From JAFGDH01 sp964441265 (GTDB taxonomy: Archaea > Aenigmatarchaeota > Aenigmatarchaeia > QMZP01 > QMZT01): a stretch of DNA of 62,552 bases. This document shows, in pieces, positions 1-8,736 of this stretch (its first letter is position 1; every line of letters begins with the position of its first letter). The DNA lies in assembly GCA_964441265.1 (NCBI GenBank), contig CAYYKJ010000008.1:1-62552 (forward strand). The letters run 5' to 3'. The notes under the pieces were generated by a model, which searched no databases, was not told the origin of the DNA, and saw only the letters and a program-made list of their open reading frames with translations. Both the position numbers and the translations under genes were made by a program.

Positions 1-73
1 GAAACTCCGGCTTCTCTATTTCGAGATCGGTCATCTCCGTTGAAAAGTCCATGGAAACGTTGTCGAAATCCAT
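1..73 (-). CDS. PQQ-like propeller paralogue, N-terminal fragment (runs off window)
   Basis: Only the first 24 codons are inside the window. Read on the minus strand from an ATG at 73, the peptide begins MDFDNVSMDFSTEMTDLEIE, matching the Phe/Asp/Gly-rich N-termini of the four complete propeller paralogues next to it. A GGAGGA ribosome binding site lies just upstream, inside the 3' end of the preceding gene, which it overlaps by 43 nt. It is therefore probably a further copy of the same family, translationally coupled to its neighbour. The identity rests on the N-terminus and position only; no blade is visible. Confidence 0.7.
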   Translation of the reverse strand, partial: MDFDNVSMDFSTEMTDLEIEKPEF

Positions 74-1395
74 ATCAATTCCTCCATTAATCTATTCTCT
101 TCCATTATTACCATGTTAACATCGTAATCGCTTTTTGTCTTGTAATCGGAAGTTGCCGAGTATTCGGTTTCTATCTGATAATCTGACAAGGATACGGATG
201 CCTCTTTCTTTGTTTTGTATTTGTCCTCGCTTATGGCATCCTCGATATGGGTTTCATGTTTAACCTCACTCTTGAATGTGTCATTGGGTTTACCTACAAA
301 TGACTGAGTTTGTGAACTGGTGTTGAAAGACCATACAATTTCTCCGTTCTCGTCTATGCAGTAAAATTTACAATCCCATGAACCCATGTATATCTTATTC
401 CCGTAGAATGTTGGAAAGTCAAAAACAGGACCACCTGCCCTGAATCTCCATAATTCTTTGCCTTTATCGATATTGAGACAATACAAGTTACCATCTTCGG
501 ATCCAAAATATACTTTGTCATCCTTGAAACACATACCTACTGTTAAACCACCTGTTTTGTACCTCCACAATTCCTTTCCTTCCAGATTTATTGCAAAGAA
601 GTATCCTTCCCTGGAACCCTGATAGAGGATATTATTGTGTAAAACAGGTGAACCAGAGTTACCGTATTTACCGGTACTGAATCTCCATATCTCTTTTCCA
701 CTTATCATCTCAACGGCATATAGGAAGCTATCGAAAGAAGTGAAATAAATTACACCATTTTTAATTAGAGGAGGAATATCAATCTGTATCTCTCCTCCCG
801 TCTTGAATCTCCAAATCTCTTTGCCAGTTTTGGAATCCAGACAATACATATAATTGTCGAAAGATCCTATGAAAACCCTACCATTTTCATATCCAGCGGT
901 TGAGCAAATCTCTCCCCCCGTCTTGAATCTCCAGATTTCGTCCCCACTAATAGGATTAATACAATATAGTGCGCCATCCTGCGTTCCTATGTAAAGCATA
1001 TCATCATGGATAACTGCGCTATTGGTAGCCATCTTTCCATTCGCCTTGAATCTCCAGACTTCTTCACCGCTTTCGAAGTTAATACAATAGATGAACTGGT
1101 CATACGAACCAAAATAAATATTTCCATTGTAAACATCTGAAGGCTTTCCAAGAATTATGTCCCCGGTCTTGAACCTCCAAATTTCTTCACCTGTTATGCA
1201 GTCAATTTTGTAAACATGACAATCCATTGAACCGAAGTAAATAAACCTGTCATGCGAATTATGAAGACAGATACTCCCTCCCTTTCCAACCGTGAAAACC
1301 CTGCTGTATTTCCCTGTCCTCTTCACTCCAATATCTTCGATATCTACATCGAAATCCGAGAAGCCGGAGTCAAATCCTCCGAACCCGAAATCCAT
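31..1395 (-). CDS. Eight-bladed PQQ-like (BamB-like) beta-propeller protein, paralogue 1
   Basis: A 454-residue protein built of eight repeats of about 40 residues, each ending in a WRFKTGGEI-type motif; this is the signature of PQQ/WD-like propeller blades, and eight repeats would close one ring. There is no signal peptide or membrane segment, so it is probably cytoplasmic. The N-terminus (MDFGFGGFDSGFSDFD) and a roughly 60-residue hydrophilic tail (IEDAISEDKYKTKKE, then SDYKTKSDYDV) are shared with the paralogues. The start at 1395 is preceded by GGAGGA inside the upstream gene, and the first 52 nt overlap that gene. Ligand and partner are unknown; 'PQQ-like' describes the fold, not proven cofactor binding. 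Confidence 0.9.
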   Translation of the reverse strand: MDFGFGGFDSGFSDFDVDIEDIGVKRTGKYSRVFTVGKGGSICLHNSHDRFIYFGSMDCHVYKIDCITGEEIWRFKTGDIILGKPSDVYNGNIYFGSYDQFIYCINFESGEEVWRFKANGKMATNSAVIHDDMLYIGTQDGALYCINPISGDEIWRFKTGGEICSTAGYENGRVFIGSFDNYMYCLDSKTGKEIWRFKTGGEIQIDIPPLIKNGVIYFTSFDSFLYAVEMISGKEIWRFSTGKYGNSGSPVLHNNILYQGSREGYFFAINLEGKELWRYKTGGLTVGMCFKDDKVYFGSEDGNLYCLNIDKGKELWRFRAGGPVFDFPTFYGNKIYMGSWDCKFYCIDENGEIVWSFNTSSQTQSFVGKPNDTFKSEVKHETHIEDAISEDKYKTKKEASVSLSDYQIETEYSATSDYKTKSDYDVNMVIMEENRLMEELIWISTTFPWTFQRR

Positions 1396-2732
1396 ATCAG
1401 TTCCTCCGTTAATTCATTTTCCTCAGGAATTATCAAACTTACGTCGTAATCGCTCTTGGCCTTGTAGTCGGACGTGGACGCGTACTCGCTCTCCACATGG
1501 TAGTCGGACAGGGAGACTGATTCCTCCTTCTTGGATTTATACTTGTCTTCAGATTCCGCATCCTCTGTATCAACGCTCCTTTTGATTTCGAGCTTGAAGT
1601 TTTCATAAGGTCTAGGTATGTAGGCAGGTGTCTGGTTGCTGGTGGCGAATTTCCATTCCTCCTTGTGTGTTTGTATGTTGACCTTGTACACGTGGCAGTC
1701 CCATGACCCGAAATACACACAATCCTTCCAAAATATTGCCGATGTGGCCAGTATGCCTCCTGTTCTGAACCTCCAGATTTCACTCCCGGTTTCCGTGTCG
1801 AGAACATAAAGGTTTCCGTCCTCGGAACCGAAGTACACGCAACCCTGATGAATCAGCGGAAGCTTGTCTATTACGCCCTTTCCTTCTGTTCTGAACCTCC
1901 AGATTTCTTTCCCGGTTTCGGCTTCGATACAGTAAAAGATGCCGTCCCTCGCTCCGTAATACAGTTTTCCTTCGTGTACTGCGGGGCAAGTTGCATTGCC
2001 GTATTTTCCCGTCCTGAACCTCCAGATTTCAGTACCCTTGTGAATATCGACCGCGTAAAGGTTGTTATCGAAAGAACTAAAAAATATCATATTTTTGTGA
2101 AACGTGAAGGCTGCTGAATTAAGTATCTCTCCTCCTGTCTTGAATCTCCAGGTTTCTTTTCCTGTTTCCGGATCCAGGCAGTAAAGGCAAGAATCATAAG
2201 AAGCGACAAAAAGCCTTCCTTCCTTTATTGACGGGCTTGAGACCACTTCAGCTCCCGCCCTGAACCTCCAGAGTTCCTTCCCTGTCTCGGAGTCCGCTGC
2301 GTACACGAAGTTGTCCCTTGAACCGAAGAAAACGATGCCATCTGAAACTAGACCCCTGAGATTGATTTCCCCGCCCGTCCTGAACTTCCATCTCAACTTC
2401 CCGTTATCTTTGTTCAGGCAGTAGAAATATCCATCATAAGAGCCGACATATAGGCTGTCCCCATGAATAGTCGGAGAGGAATCCAGGAAAACGCCTCCGG
2501 TCTTGAACCTCCAGATTTCCTTTCCGGTTTCGCAGTCAACGCAATAGATATGGTGGTCCATTGAAGTGATATATATTTTCCCGCCGCTTATCGCGGGCTG
2601 AGCGCAGATGCTTCCTCCGGAACCCACTTTCCATACCCTGTCGAACGTCTTGATCTTCTTGACCTTGAAATCCTCTATTTCCACATTGAAATCGTCAGAT
2701 CCCGACTCAAACCCTCCAAATCCGAAATCCAT
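1344..2732 (-). CDS. Eight-bladed PQQ-like beta-propeller protein, paralogue 2
   Basis: A 462-residue paralogue with the same plan: acidic aromatic N-terminus (MDFGFGGFESGSDDFNVEIE), eight blades with WRFKTGG or WRFRTGG motifs, then the conserved tail containing SEDKYKSKKEESVSLSDY and STSDYKAKSDYDV. It has no signal peptide. Its last codons (EELIWIS and onward) overlap the start of paralogue 1 by 52 nt; the EE codons double as the Shine-Dalgarno of the downstream gene. Its own start at 2732 lies inside paralogue 3 and is preceded by GAGGAGG. The arrangement points to one co-transcribed, translationally coupled operon. Role unknown; protein scaffold or ligand sensing are both possible. Confidence 0.9.
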   Translation of the reverse strand: MDFGFGGFESGSDDFNVEIEDFKVKKIKTFDRVWKVGSGGSICAQPAISGGKIYITSMDHHIYCVDCETGKEIWRFKTGGVFLDSSPTIHGDSLYVGSYDGYFYCLNKDNGKLRWKFRTGGEINLRGLVSDGIVFFGSRDNFVYAADSETGKELWRFRAGAEVVSSPSIKEGRLFVASYDSCLYCLDPETGKETWRFKTGGEILNSAAFTFHKNMIFFSSFDNNLYAVDIHKGTEIWRFRTGKYGNATCPAVHEGKLYYGARDGIFYCIEAETGKEIWRFRTEGKGVIDKLPLIHQGCVYFGSEDGNLYVLDTETGSEIWRFRTGGILATSAIFWKDCVYFGSWDCHVYKVNIQTHKEEWKFATSNQTPAYIPRPYENFKLEIKRSVDTEDAESEDKYKSKKEESVSLSDYHVESEYASTSDYKAKSDYDVSLIIPEENELTEELIWISGSEDLTPASRISM

Positions 2733-4075
2733 GTCAGTACCTCCTCGTTTTCAAGACAGGGCAGTTCCTCTGCCAGCCCACTTCCTTCGAAAATAACCAT
2801 GCTCACGTCATAGTCAGATTTTGTTTTGTAGTCAGATGTTGAAGCGTACTCGTTCTCCACGTGGTAGTCTGAAAGAGAAATGCTCTCCTCCTTTTTCGAT
2901 TTGTATTTGTCCTCGCTCACGGCGTCTTCTATCTGGGTGTCCCTCTTGATTTCCATTTTGAATTCATCGTGCGGAGGAGGGGCGGTTGAACGTGTCTGGG
3001 AACTGGTCCTTATCCTCCACAGCACCTCCTTCGTGTTCATATCTATCGCATAAAAATGACAGTCCATGGAACCCACCAGAATCATGTTCCCGTAAATGCT
3101 CGGGAAGTCATAAGACCCACCTTCACCGAATTTGAACCTCCAGAGTTCCTTTCCTTCCTTTGAGAGTACATACAGGTTTCCGTCTTCTGAAGTGAAATAA
3201 ATTTTATCCCCATGCACAACAACGCTTATAACTAAACCGCTAGTTTTGAACCTCCACATCTCTTTGCCCTCAAGGTCAATTGCAATAACAATCCCTTCTC
3301 TTATCGGGACATAAAGGGTCTCATTGTTCAAAAAAGGTGGTCCTGTTATTCCGTATTTTCCTGTTTTGAACCTCCATTCCTCCTTTCCTGTTTCTATGTC
3401 CAGTGAATACAGGTAGTTGTCCATTGAGCCGAAATAGACCTTACCATCATGGACCAGACAAGGCCTGTCATGTATGACTTCCCCGCCGGTCCTGAACCTC
3501 CAGATTTCCTCGCCTTCTTTCGAGAGGCAATAAAGATATCCGTCAAAGCCGCCAAAAAGAATTTTGTCTTTATATGTCACGGCTCCGTAAGCGACTTCGT
3601 CACTTGTCTTGAATCTCCATTCCAGTGTACCGTCCAGTTTGATTGAATAAAAATAACCATCTTTCGATCCGACATAAATATGATCCCTTGTCATCGTGGG
3701 TCCAATGGATATTGAACCACCCGTTTTGAATTTCCATATCTCCTTACCGGTTTCTGTGTCTATGAGGTAAAGTGAACCGCTGAAATTTCCTACTGCTATC
3801 ATTCCGTCAATGACCGCCGAAGGAGTTCCGAAAATGCTGTCGTCTGTCTTGAAGTGCCATATGGTTTTTCCCTTAATTACGTCGACAGCATATAAATAAC
3901 CGTCCAATGAACTGAAATATGCGATGTTTTTGTCTAATACGTGGAAGGTAATGCTGCCTCCCTCGCTCCACTTCCATATCCTGTCGAACTTCTTCGTCCT
4001 CTTCACTTTGAAATCTTCAACATCTATGTCGAAGTCCGAAAAGCCGGAATCGAAGTTCCCGAATCCGAAACCCAT
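2675..4075 (-). CDS. Eight-bladed PQQ-like beta-propeller protein, paralogue 3
   Basis: A 466-residue paralogue beginning MGFGFGNFDSGFSDFDIDVE, followed by eight blades (WHFKTDDSI, WKFKTGGSI, WRFRTGGEV and similar) and the family tail (IEDAVSEDKYKSKKEES, then SDYKTKSDYDVSMVIFE). It lacks a signal peptide. Its start at 4075 overlaps paralogue 4 by 52 nt and has GGGAGGA upstream; its end overlaps paralogue 2 by 58 nt. Every overlap in the array is 1 modulo 3 in length, so the frame relation between neighbours is constant. The beta-propeller call is firm; the biochemical role is not known. Confidence 0.9.
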   Translation of the reverse strand: MGFGFGNFDSGFSDFDIDVEDFKVKRTKKFDRIWKWSEGGSITFHVLDKNIAYFSSLDGYLYAVDVIKGKTIWHFKTDDSIFGTPSAVIDGMIAVGNFSGSLYLIDTETGKEIWKFKTGGSISIGPTMTRDHIYVGSKDGYFYSIKLDGTLEWRFKTSDEVAYGAVTYKDKILFGGFDGYLYCLSKEGEEIWRFRTGGEVIHDRPCLVHDGKVYFGSMDNYLYSLDIETGKEEWRFKTGKYGITGPPFLNNETLYVPIREGIVIAIDLEGKEMWRFKTSGLVISVVVHGDKIYFTSEDGNLYVLSKEGKELWRFKFGEGGSYDFPSIYGNMILVGSMDCHFYAIDMNTKEVLWRIRTSSQTRSTAPPPHDEFKMEIKRDTQIEDAVSEDKYKSKKEESISLSDYHVENEYASTSDYKTKSDYDVSMVIFEGSGLAEELPCLENEEVLTWISDLEGLSRDLTISMWK

Positions 4076-5424
4076 GTCAGTTCCTCCCCGTCTTCGAAAG
4101 ACGAAGGCAGTGCCTCCGTCATCTCGCTCTCCTCGAAAATAACCATGCTCACGTCGTAATCGCTCTTGGTTTTGTAATCCGAAGTGGAAGAATATTCCGT
4201 TTCAATTTGGTATTCAGATAAAGAGATTGATTGCTCGTTTTTTGATTTGTATTTATCCTCGGAAACAGCATCTTCTATCCGTGAATCATGTTTTATTTCG
4301 GCTTTAAAGCCTTCTTTGAAATCAGGTATAAATGCCTTTTGTGAACTACTCGTGTTGAACGTGTTTAGTATTTTCCCATTGTATATGTCTAACACATAAA
4401 GTTTACAATCCCAAGATCCTATGAAAAGTTTATCATCATATATGGCAGGCATCCAGAAAACAGGGCCCCCGGTTTTAGTTTTCCACAGGAGTCTCCCCTC
4501 ATAATCCAAACAATATATATGTGTATCTTCAGCAGTCATGTAAATTCTATCCCCCTGTGCATATGGTACTGCTACAAGCAGACCCGTTTTGAACTGCCAT
4601 ATTATTTTTCCTTGATAATTAACCGCGAAAAGTATGCCGTCTCTGGTTTGCTGGAGAAGAATGTTCTTGAAGGGAACAGGTCCTGCAGCTATTCCGTATT
4701 GACCGGCCTTCACTCTCCAGAGTTCACTTCCATCTTCTGTCCTTAAAGCATACATGTAATTATCGAAACTCCCAAAGTAGACCATTCCGTCTTTGACAAG
4801 AGGCGGTCCTATGCAGTATATTTCTGCCCCTGTCTTGAACCTCCAGAGCTCCTTTCCTGTCTCTGAATCAAGACAGTAAAAGAATCCGTCGAAAGAGCCT
4901 ACAAAAACCTTTGAATGGTCTAAAGCCACGGTGCCTGCTATTTCGTTACCTGTTCTGAATTTCCATATCAATTCTCCCCTTTTCTTATCAAGACAGTAAA
5001 CATAACTGTCCTGCCCGCAAAAATAAACATATTTTTCGTTAGTGACTGCACAACTAATGATTTTCCCCGATGTTTTGAATTTCCAGACAAGTTTCCCATT
5101 GAGGTTCAGAGCATACATATGACCATCAAAAGAGCCAATGTAAAGTATTCCGTCATCTATCACAGGAGAGGATTCCATTATTATTCCGTTCGTTCTGAAT
5201 CTCCAGAGTTCTTCCAGTGTATTTGCATCAACAGCATAGATGTTATAATCCATTGAACCAAAATAAACCACACCGTCCTTGATTAATATTCTTTGGTTTA
5301 TGCTACCTCCCATGCCTATATTCCAGATCCTGTCAAATTTCTTAATTTTCTTGACTTCAATCTCTTCAACATCTATATCGAAATCTGAAAAACCGGAATC
5401 AAAACCCCCGAACCCGAAGTCCAT
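4024..5424 (-). CDS. Eight-bladed PQQ-like beta-propeller protein, paralogue 4 (operon head)
   Basis: A 466-residue paralogue with the shared N-terminus, eight blades (WRFRTNGII, WKFKTSGKI, WRFKTGAEI, WRVKAGQYG and so on) and the acidic/Tyr-Ser-rich tail (IEDAVSEDKYKSKNEQS, SDYKTKSDYDV). Unlike the three downstream genes it does not overlap its upstream neighbour: 82 nt of AT-rich intergenic DNA with a TATA box precede it, so it is probably the first gene of the overlapping operon that continues past the left edge of the window. Its base composition is slightly more AT-rich than paralogue 2, suggesting the copies are not very recent duplicates. Confidence 0.9.
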   Translation of the reverse strand: MDFGFGGFDSGFSDFDIDVEEIEVKKIKKFDRIWNIGMGGSINQRILIKDGVVYFGSMDYNIYAVDANTLEELWRFRTNGIIMESSPVIDDGILYIGSFDGHMYALNLNGKLVWKFKTSGKIISCAVTNEKYVYFCGQDSYVYCLDKKRGELIWKFRTGNEIAGTVALDHSKVFVGSFDGFFYCLDSETGKELWRFKTGAEIYCIGPPLVKDGMVYFGSFDNYMYALRTEDGSELWRVKAGQYGIAAGPVPFKNILLQQTRDGILFAVNYQGKIIWQFKTGLLVAVPYAQGDRIYMTAEDTHIYCLDYEGRLLWKTKTGGPVFWMPAIYDDKLFIGSWDCKLYVLDIYNGKILNTFNTSSSQKAFIPDFKEGFKAEIKHDSRIEDAVSEDKYKSKNEQSISLSEYQIETEYSSTSDYKTKSDYDVSMVIFEESEMTEALPSSFEDGEELTWVSDSGTSIPAFRTST

Positions 5425-5487
5425 AAGACCACCACATCCCTTTCTTCGCCATTATGTCATATAATTGATTAATTGTTGAATCAGGGG

Positions 5488-5497
5488 TTTATAAATG
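5488..5497 (-). promoter_or_regulatory. TATA box of the propeller operon
   Basis: On the minus strand the sequence reads CATTTATAAA, a good archaeal TATA box, about 65-70 nt upstream of the paralogue 4 start in the only gap of the array. Transcription would begin near 5465, giving a leader of about 40 nt. Confidence 0.6.
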
Positions 5498-5506
5498 TTT
5501 TTACTA

Positions 5507-6037
5507 CTAAAAAGTGCTTAATTTTATGTATTTTTTGGATATGAAATTCCCATCATTTGACGTGCCCAAAATCACTTCCGGGTTCTCGAATATCACCATG
5601 CTCACGTCGTAATCACTCTTTGTCTTGTAATCAGAAGTGGACGCGTACTCGCTCTCTATTGCGTAGTTGGACAGGGAAACTGAGTCCTCCTTCTTGGACT
5701 TGTAATTTTCCTCCTCGACAGTCTCGTCAATTGTTTCTTCCTTCTTGACTTCCAGTTTGAACGCGTCATGAGCAGGGGGCAGCTCTATCGGCTGGGGATT
5801 GGACGTGGTGAACCTCCACAGTTCCTCGCCGGTTCCGGCATCCACCGCATAAACATGATAATCCGCGCTTGTGAGATACACTGTACCGTCATGTAGTCTC
5901 GGCGTTGAAAGTATGCTTCCGCCCTCCCCCGTTCTCAGGTGGCGGTCCATCTTCTTTACCTTGACCAGCTGAAAATCCTCCATCTCGGCCTCGAAACTGT
6001 CGAGTCCAGAATCGAACCCCCCGAAGTCGAAGTCCAT
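5507..6037 (-). CDS. Mini propeller paralogue with a single blade
   Basis: A 176-residue member of the same family with the internal blades missing in frame. It has the family N-terminus (MDFDFGGFDSGLDSFEAE), one blade ending GTGEELWRFTTSN, and then directly the conserved tail (SKKEDSVSLSNYAIESEYAS, SDYKTKSDYDVSMVIFE). It looks like the product of recombination between blade repeats that removed about seven blades. One blade cannot form a closed propeller, so it either oligomerises, serves only as a carrier of the N-terminal and tail segments, or is a decaying copy. The reading frame is intact. A TTTTAAAA element about 25 nt upstream fits leaderless transcription from 6037. Confidence 0.8.
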   Translation of the reverse strand: MDFDFGGFDSGLDSFEAEMEDFQLVKVKKMDRHLRTGEGGSILSTPRLHDGTVYLTSADYHVYAVDAGTGEELWRFTTSNPQPIELPPAHDAFKLEVKKEETIDETVEEENYKSKKEDSVSLSNYAIESEYASTSDYKTKSDYDVSMVIFENPEVILGTSNDGNFISKKYIKLSTF

Positions 6038-6236
6038 GGTTTAGAATTCGGACAAAATTTTAAAAGCTTAAATCACGTGTAAATTATAGATATCTAACAG
6101 CGAAGGGCGACTTTATCCGGTCCATTCAAGTCGTCGCGTAGTGTCTGAAGCGTATGTGGCTTAAGAGAGGCATGTGCTTCTTTCGAAAATCGTTTGACAA
6201 CCTAAACCGGTTGAATCAAGCTGTCCTTCGAAACAC

Positions 6237-6309
6237 AGCCCCGTAGTGTAGCGGCCAAGCATACGAGGCCCTGGACCTCGTGACTCAGGTTCGAATCCTG
6301 GCGGGGCTA
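6237..6309 (+). tRNA. tRNA-Gln (anticodon CTG)
   Basis: A full cloverleaf can be drawn: acceptor AGCCCCG/CGGGGCT, D arm GTGT...GCAT, anticodon stem CGAGG/CCTCG with loop CCCTGGA, T arm around GGTTCGAATCC and discriminator A. The 3' CCA is not encoded (the next bases are TTAT). The 5' half AGCCCCGTAGTGTAGCGGCC closely resembles archaeal tRNA-Gln. Anticodon CTG reads CAG. Position 33 is C instead of the almost universal U. No intron. The roughly 200 nt upstream hold no convincing gene. Confidence 0.9.
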
Positions 6310-6369
6310 TTATATCCCTTTGCAGGTGTAACAGTACCGTTTTTTAAAGATTCTGATATGTTAATTATT

Positions 6370-8703
6370 ATGAAAATGATATCCCTTCTGGCCGTGTTTT
6401 TGATTCTGGTTTCCTTATCGGCTGCTTTAGCATGCACCGCCCGCTCCCAGGAGCCCGCCAGGAAGGACTACATCGTGATGTTCAGGGATCTTTTCGGCGA
6501 GGAAACCTTCCTAAAATACGGCACGCCAAAGAGGGATCTGGACATAATAGACGGCGCCGTCGCCGAACTCACGGAAGAGGAGGCGGATTCGCTAGAAAGC
6601 CATGGAATGGAGGTCTTTGAAAACTACAGGGTAAAGACCCTGCTGAAGGATTCCGTTCCCCTGATAAGAGCGGATGAAGTCCGGAGCATGGGTCACACAG
6701 GTCAGGGTGCAATAGTATGTGTGGTGGACACCGGGGTCGATGACGATCACGATTACCTGAACCCCTTGGTAGGGGAATACGACTTCGTTAACCTCGACGG
6801 CGACGCTACTGACGACAACGGCCATGGAACCCACGTGGCCGGTATAATCGCTTCCCAGCACCCGGAATACACCGGCGTAGCCCCCGATTCCGGCATCATG
6901 GCGGCCAAGGTGATGGATGCCTCCGGCTCCGGCTGGGCCTCGGACGTGATAGCGGGTATCGAGTGGTGTGTGGACAACGGGGCGGACGTGATTACGCTCA
7001 GTCTGGGCGGGGGGCTTTTTTCCGGCACGTGCGATTACGACCCCATCGCAAACTCCGTCAACAATGCGGTCGGCCAGGGCGTGGTCGTGGTGGCTGCGGC
7101 CGGCAACGAGGGCCCTTCGGGGATGACGTCCCCGGGCTGCGCTTCCGGGGCCATATCCGTGGGGGCGGCCGACAATGAGGGAACGGTCTGGATCGGCTCC
7201 AGCAGGGGAAGCGAGCTGGATGTGGTGGCACCGGGCGTTGACATAATTTCCGCCTACAGCAATCCCCAGTACCCCAATTCGTGGGCCTACGGGACGGGAA
7301 CCTCCATGGCGACCCCTCACGTCTCCGGTATAGCGGCCCAGGTTCTGGGCTTGAAACCGTGGATATCCCCCAGGGAAATACGGATAGCTATAGAGAGGAC
7401 TACCGATCCTGTCGGCGCGTGCGAGATGTTGACGTGTTATGGCGACGATTGCTATGTGGTCAAGAGGGACAGCATATACTGCGGAAAGGATGTGAGGGGA
7501 TGGGGCATGGTGAACGCCTACAAGGCATACCTTTATGTCAAGACACTAAATGGACCCCCGGATGACGACACGGACGGTGACGGAATACCCGATTCCTCTG
7601 ATGTGTGTCCGAACACCATGGGGGACTTCTGCAACGGGTGCCCAGAGCCAGATTGCTCGGGATGCCGGTCACCCTCGTGCCCGGGGGAGGGGACGGAGCC
7701 GGTATGTGAGGACGATGACTCACTCTGTTCGGCCCCGGATGCGGAAGGGGCCTGCGGCGGCGGGGAGTGCTCCTTCGTTTGCGATCCCGGATTCGGGAAC
7801 TGCGACAGCGACTGGGAAAACGGGTGCGAGACCGACCTTGATAATGACCAGAACAATTGCGGGTCCTGCGGCAATGCCTGCGGGGAGATAATCTGCGAGC
7901 AGGAGGACGGGTGCGGCGCAGGGATATGCAGTGAGGACGAGTACGGATCCTATCCGGAAAATCAGCAGCAGACCTGCGCGCAGGGAGCATGTGAGGGAGA
8001 ATGCGTCCCGGATTGCGAGTACGACCGGGAATGCGACCCGGACGATGACGATGATGGCGTGATGGATTCCTTGGACCAGTGCCCCCTGACCTTCGGGGAG
8101 GACTGCAACGGATGCCCCGACCCATGCATGGGCTGCGGTGTCATGGTATGCGAGCCCGGACAGCCCCCTTCCTGCCTGCCCGACGATGATCTCTGCCCGC
8201 TCCCGGAATGCCCGGAGGACGGATGCGGAGCGGGCGAATGCGCTGCCGGCGAGTTCGGTACTTATACGCCCGTTCAGTCCAAGTGCATGCTTCTTAACGG
8301 AGCGGAGGGCGTATGCAGCGAGAGGGGGTGTTACCTGGAGTGCGTATACGACCCCATGTGCCAGCCGAACGTGATGCACGTTAAATCCATATGGATGTCA
8401 ACGCTTTTTTACAGCCTGAGATGGCCTCCATATCTGGAAAGGGGCCGGGCCGTCGCCGAAGTGGAGGTGGTCGATGCGCTGGGCGAGCCGGTGGAAAAGG
8501 CGATAGTGAGAGGGAGCTGGTCCGGCCTGACGCAGGACGAGGACGCGGCCTGGACGAACTCGGAAGGAAAGGCCAGGGTATATTCTAACTGGGCGACCAA
8601 TCCTTCAGGGACATTCACCTTCACCGTGGGGGATATTTCCAAGACCGGATGGACGTACGATTCCGGGAGCAATGGTGTGAAGGAAGGAAGCATATCAGTG
8701 TAA
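6370..8703 (+). CDS. Secreted subtilisin-family serine protease with Ca-binding, Cys-rich C-terminus
   Basis: A 777-residue secreted protease. I chose the ATG at 6370 because it gives a clean signal peptide (MKMISLLAVFLILVSLSAA); longer in-frame reading runs back into the tRNA. An I9-like propeptide (YIVMFRD) is followed by the S8 catalytic domain with Asp120 (VVDTGVD), His152 (GHGTHVAG) and Ser312 (GTSMATPHVSG). After residue about 395 come thrombospondin type 3-like DTDGDGIPDSSD and DDDDDGVMDSLDQC calcium motifs embedded in a very Cys-rich stretch, and finally an Ig-like domain of about 110 residues. Many disulphides and calcium sites suggest a stable extracellular or envelope-attached enzyme. 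Substrate unknown. Confidence 0.93.
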   Translation: MKMISLLAVFLILVSLSAALACTARSQEPARKDYIVMFRDLFGEETFLKYGTPKRDLDIIDGAVAELTEEEADSLESHGMEVFENYRVKTLLKDSVPLIRADEVRSMGHTGQGAIVCVVDTGVDDDHDYLNPLVGEYDFVNLDGDATDDNGHGTHVAGIIASQHPEYTGVAPDSGIMAAKVMDASGSGWASDVIAGIEWCVDNGADVITLSLGGGLFSGTCDYDPIANSVNNAVGQGVVVVAAAGNEGPSGMTSPGCASGAISVGAADNEGTVWIGSSRGSELDVVAPGVDIISAYSNPQYPNSWAYGTGTSMATPHVSGIAAQVLGLKPWISPREIRIAIERTTDPVGACEMLTCYGDDCYVVKRDSIYCGKDVRGWGMVNAYKAYLYVKTLNGPPDDDTDGDGIPDSSDVCPNTMGDFCNGCPEPDCSGCRSPSCPGEGTEPVCEDDDSLCSAPDAEGACGGGECSFVCDPGFGNCDSDWENGCETDLDNDQNNCGSCGNACGEIICEQEDGCGAGICSEDEYGSYPENQQQTCAQGACEGECVPDCEYDRECDPDDDDDGVMDSLDQCPLTFGEDCNGCPDPCMGCGVMVCEPGQPPSCLPDDDLCPLPECPEDGCGAGECAAGEFGTYTPVQSKCMLLNGAEGVCSERGCYLECVYDPMCQPNVMHVKSIWMSTLFYSLRWPPYLERGRAVAEVEVVDALGEPVEKAIVRGSWSGLTQDEDAAWTNSEGKARVYSNWATNPSGTFTFTVGDISKTGWTYDSGSNGVKEGSISV

Positions 8704-8736
8704 AAGAATTTTATTCCGGGTCAACAAGATATATTC

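Noticed and set aside
5507..6037. Calling the mini propeller a pseudogene outright
   Set aside because: The frame is intact, both conserved ends are kept and a promoter-like element is present, so it is annotated as a gene with doubt noted.
6094..6236. CTAACAGCGAAG near the tRNA as a seventh attC-like site
   Set aside because: The box resembles an attC left arm, but no pairing right arm with TGTT and no TTTGGG core follow.
6280..6370. Subtilase start at 6280 inside the tRNA
   Set aside because: The extra 30 residues are translated tRNA and spacer; the signal peptide begins at 6370.
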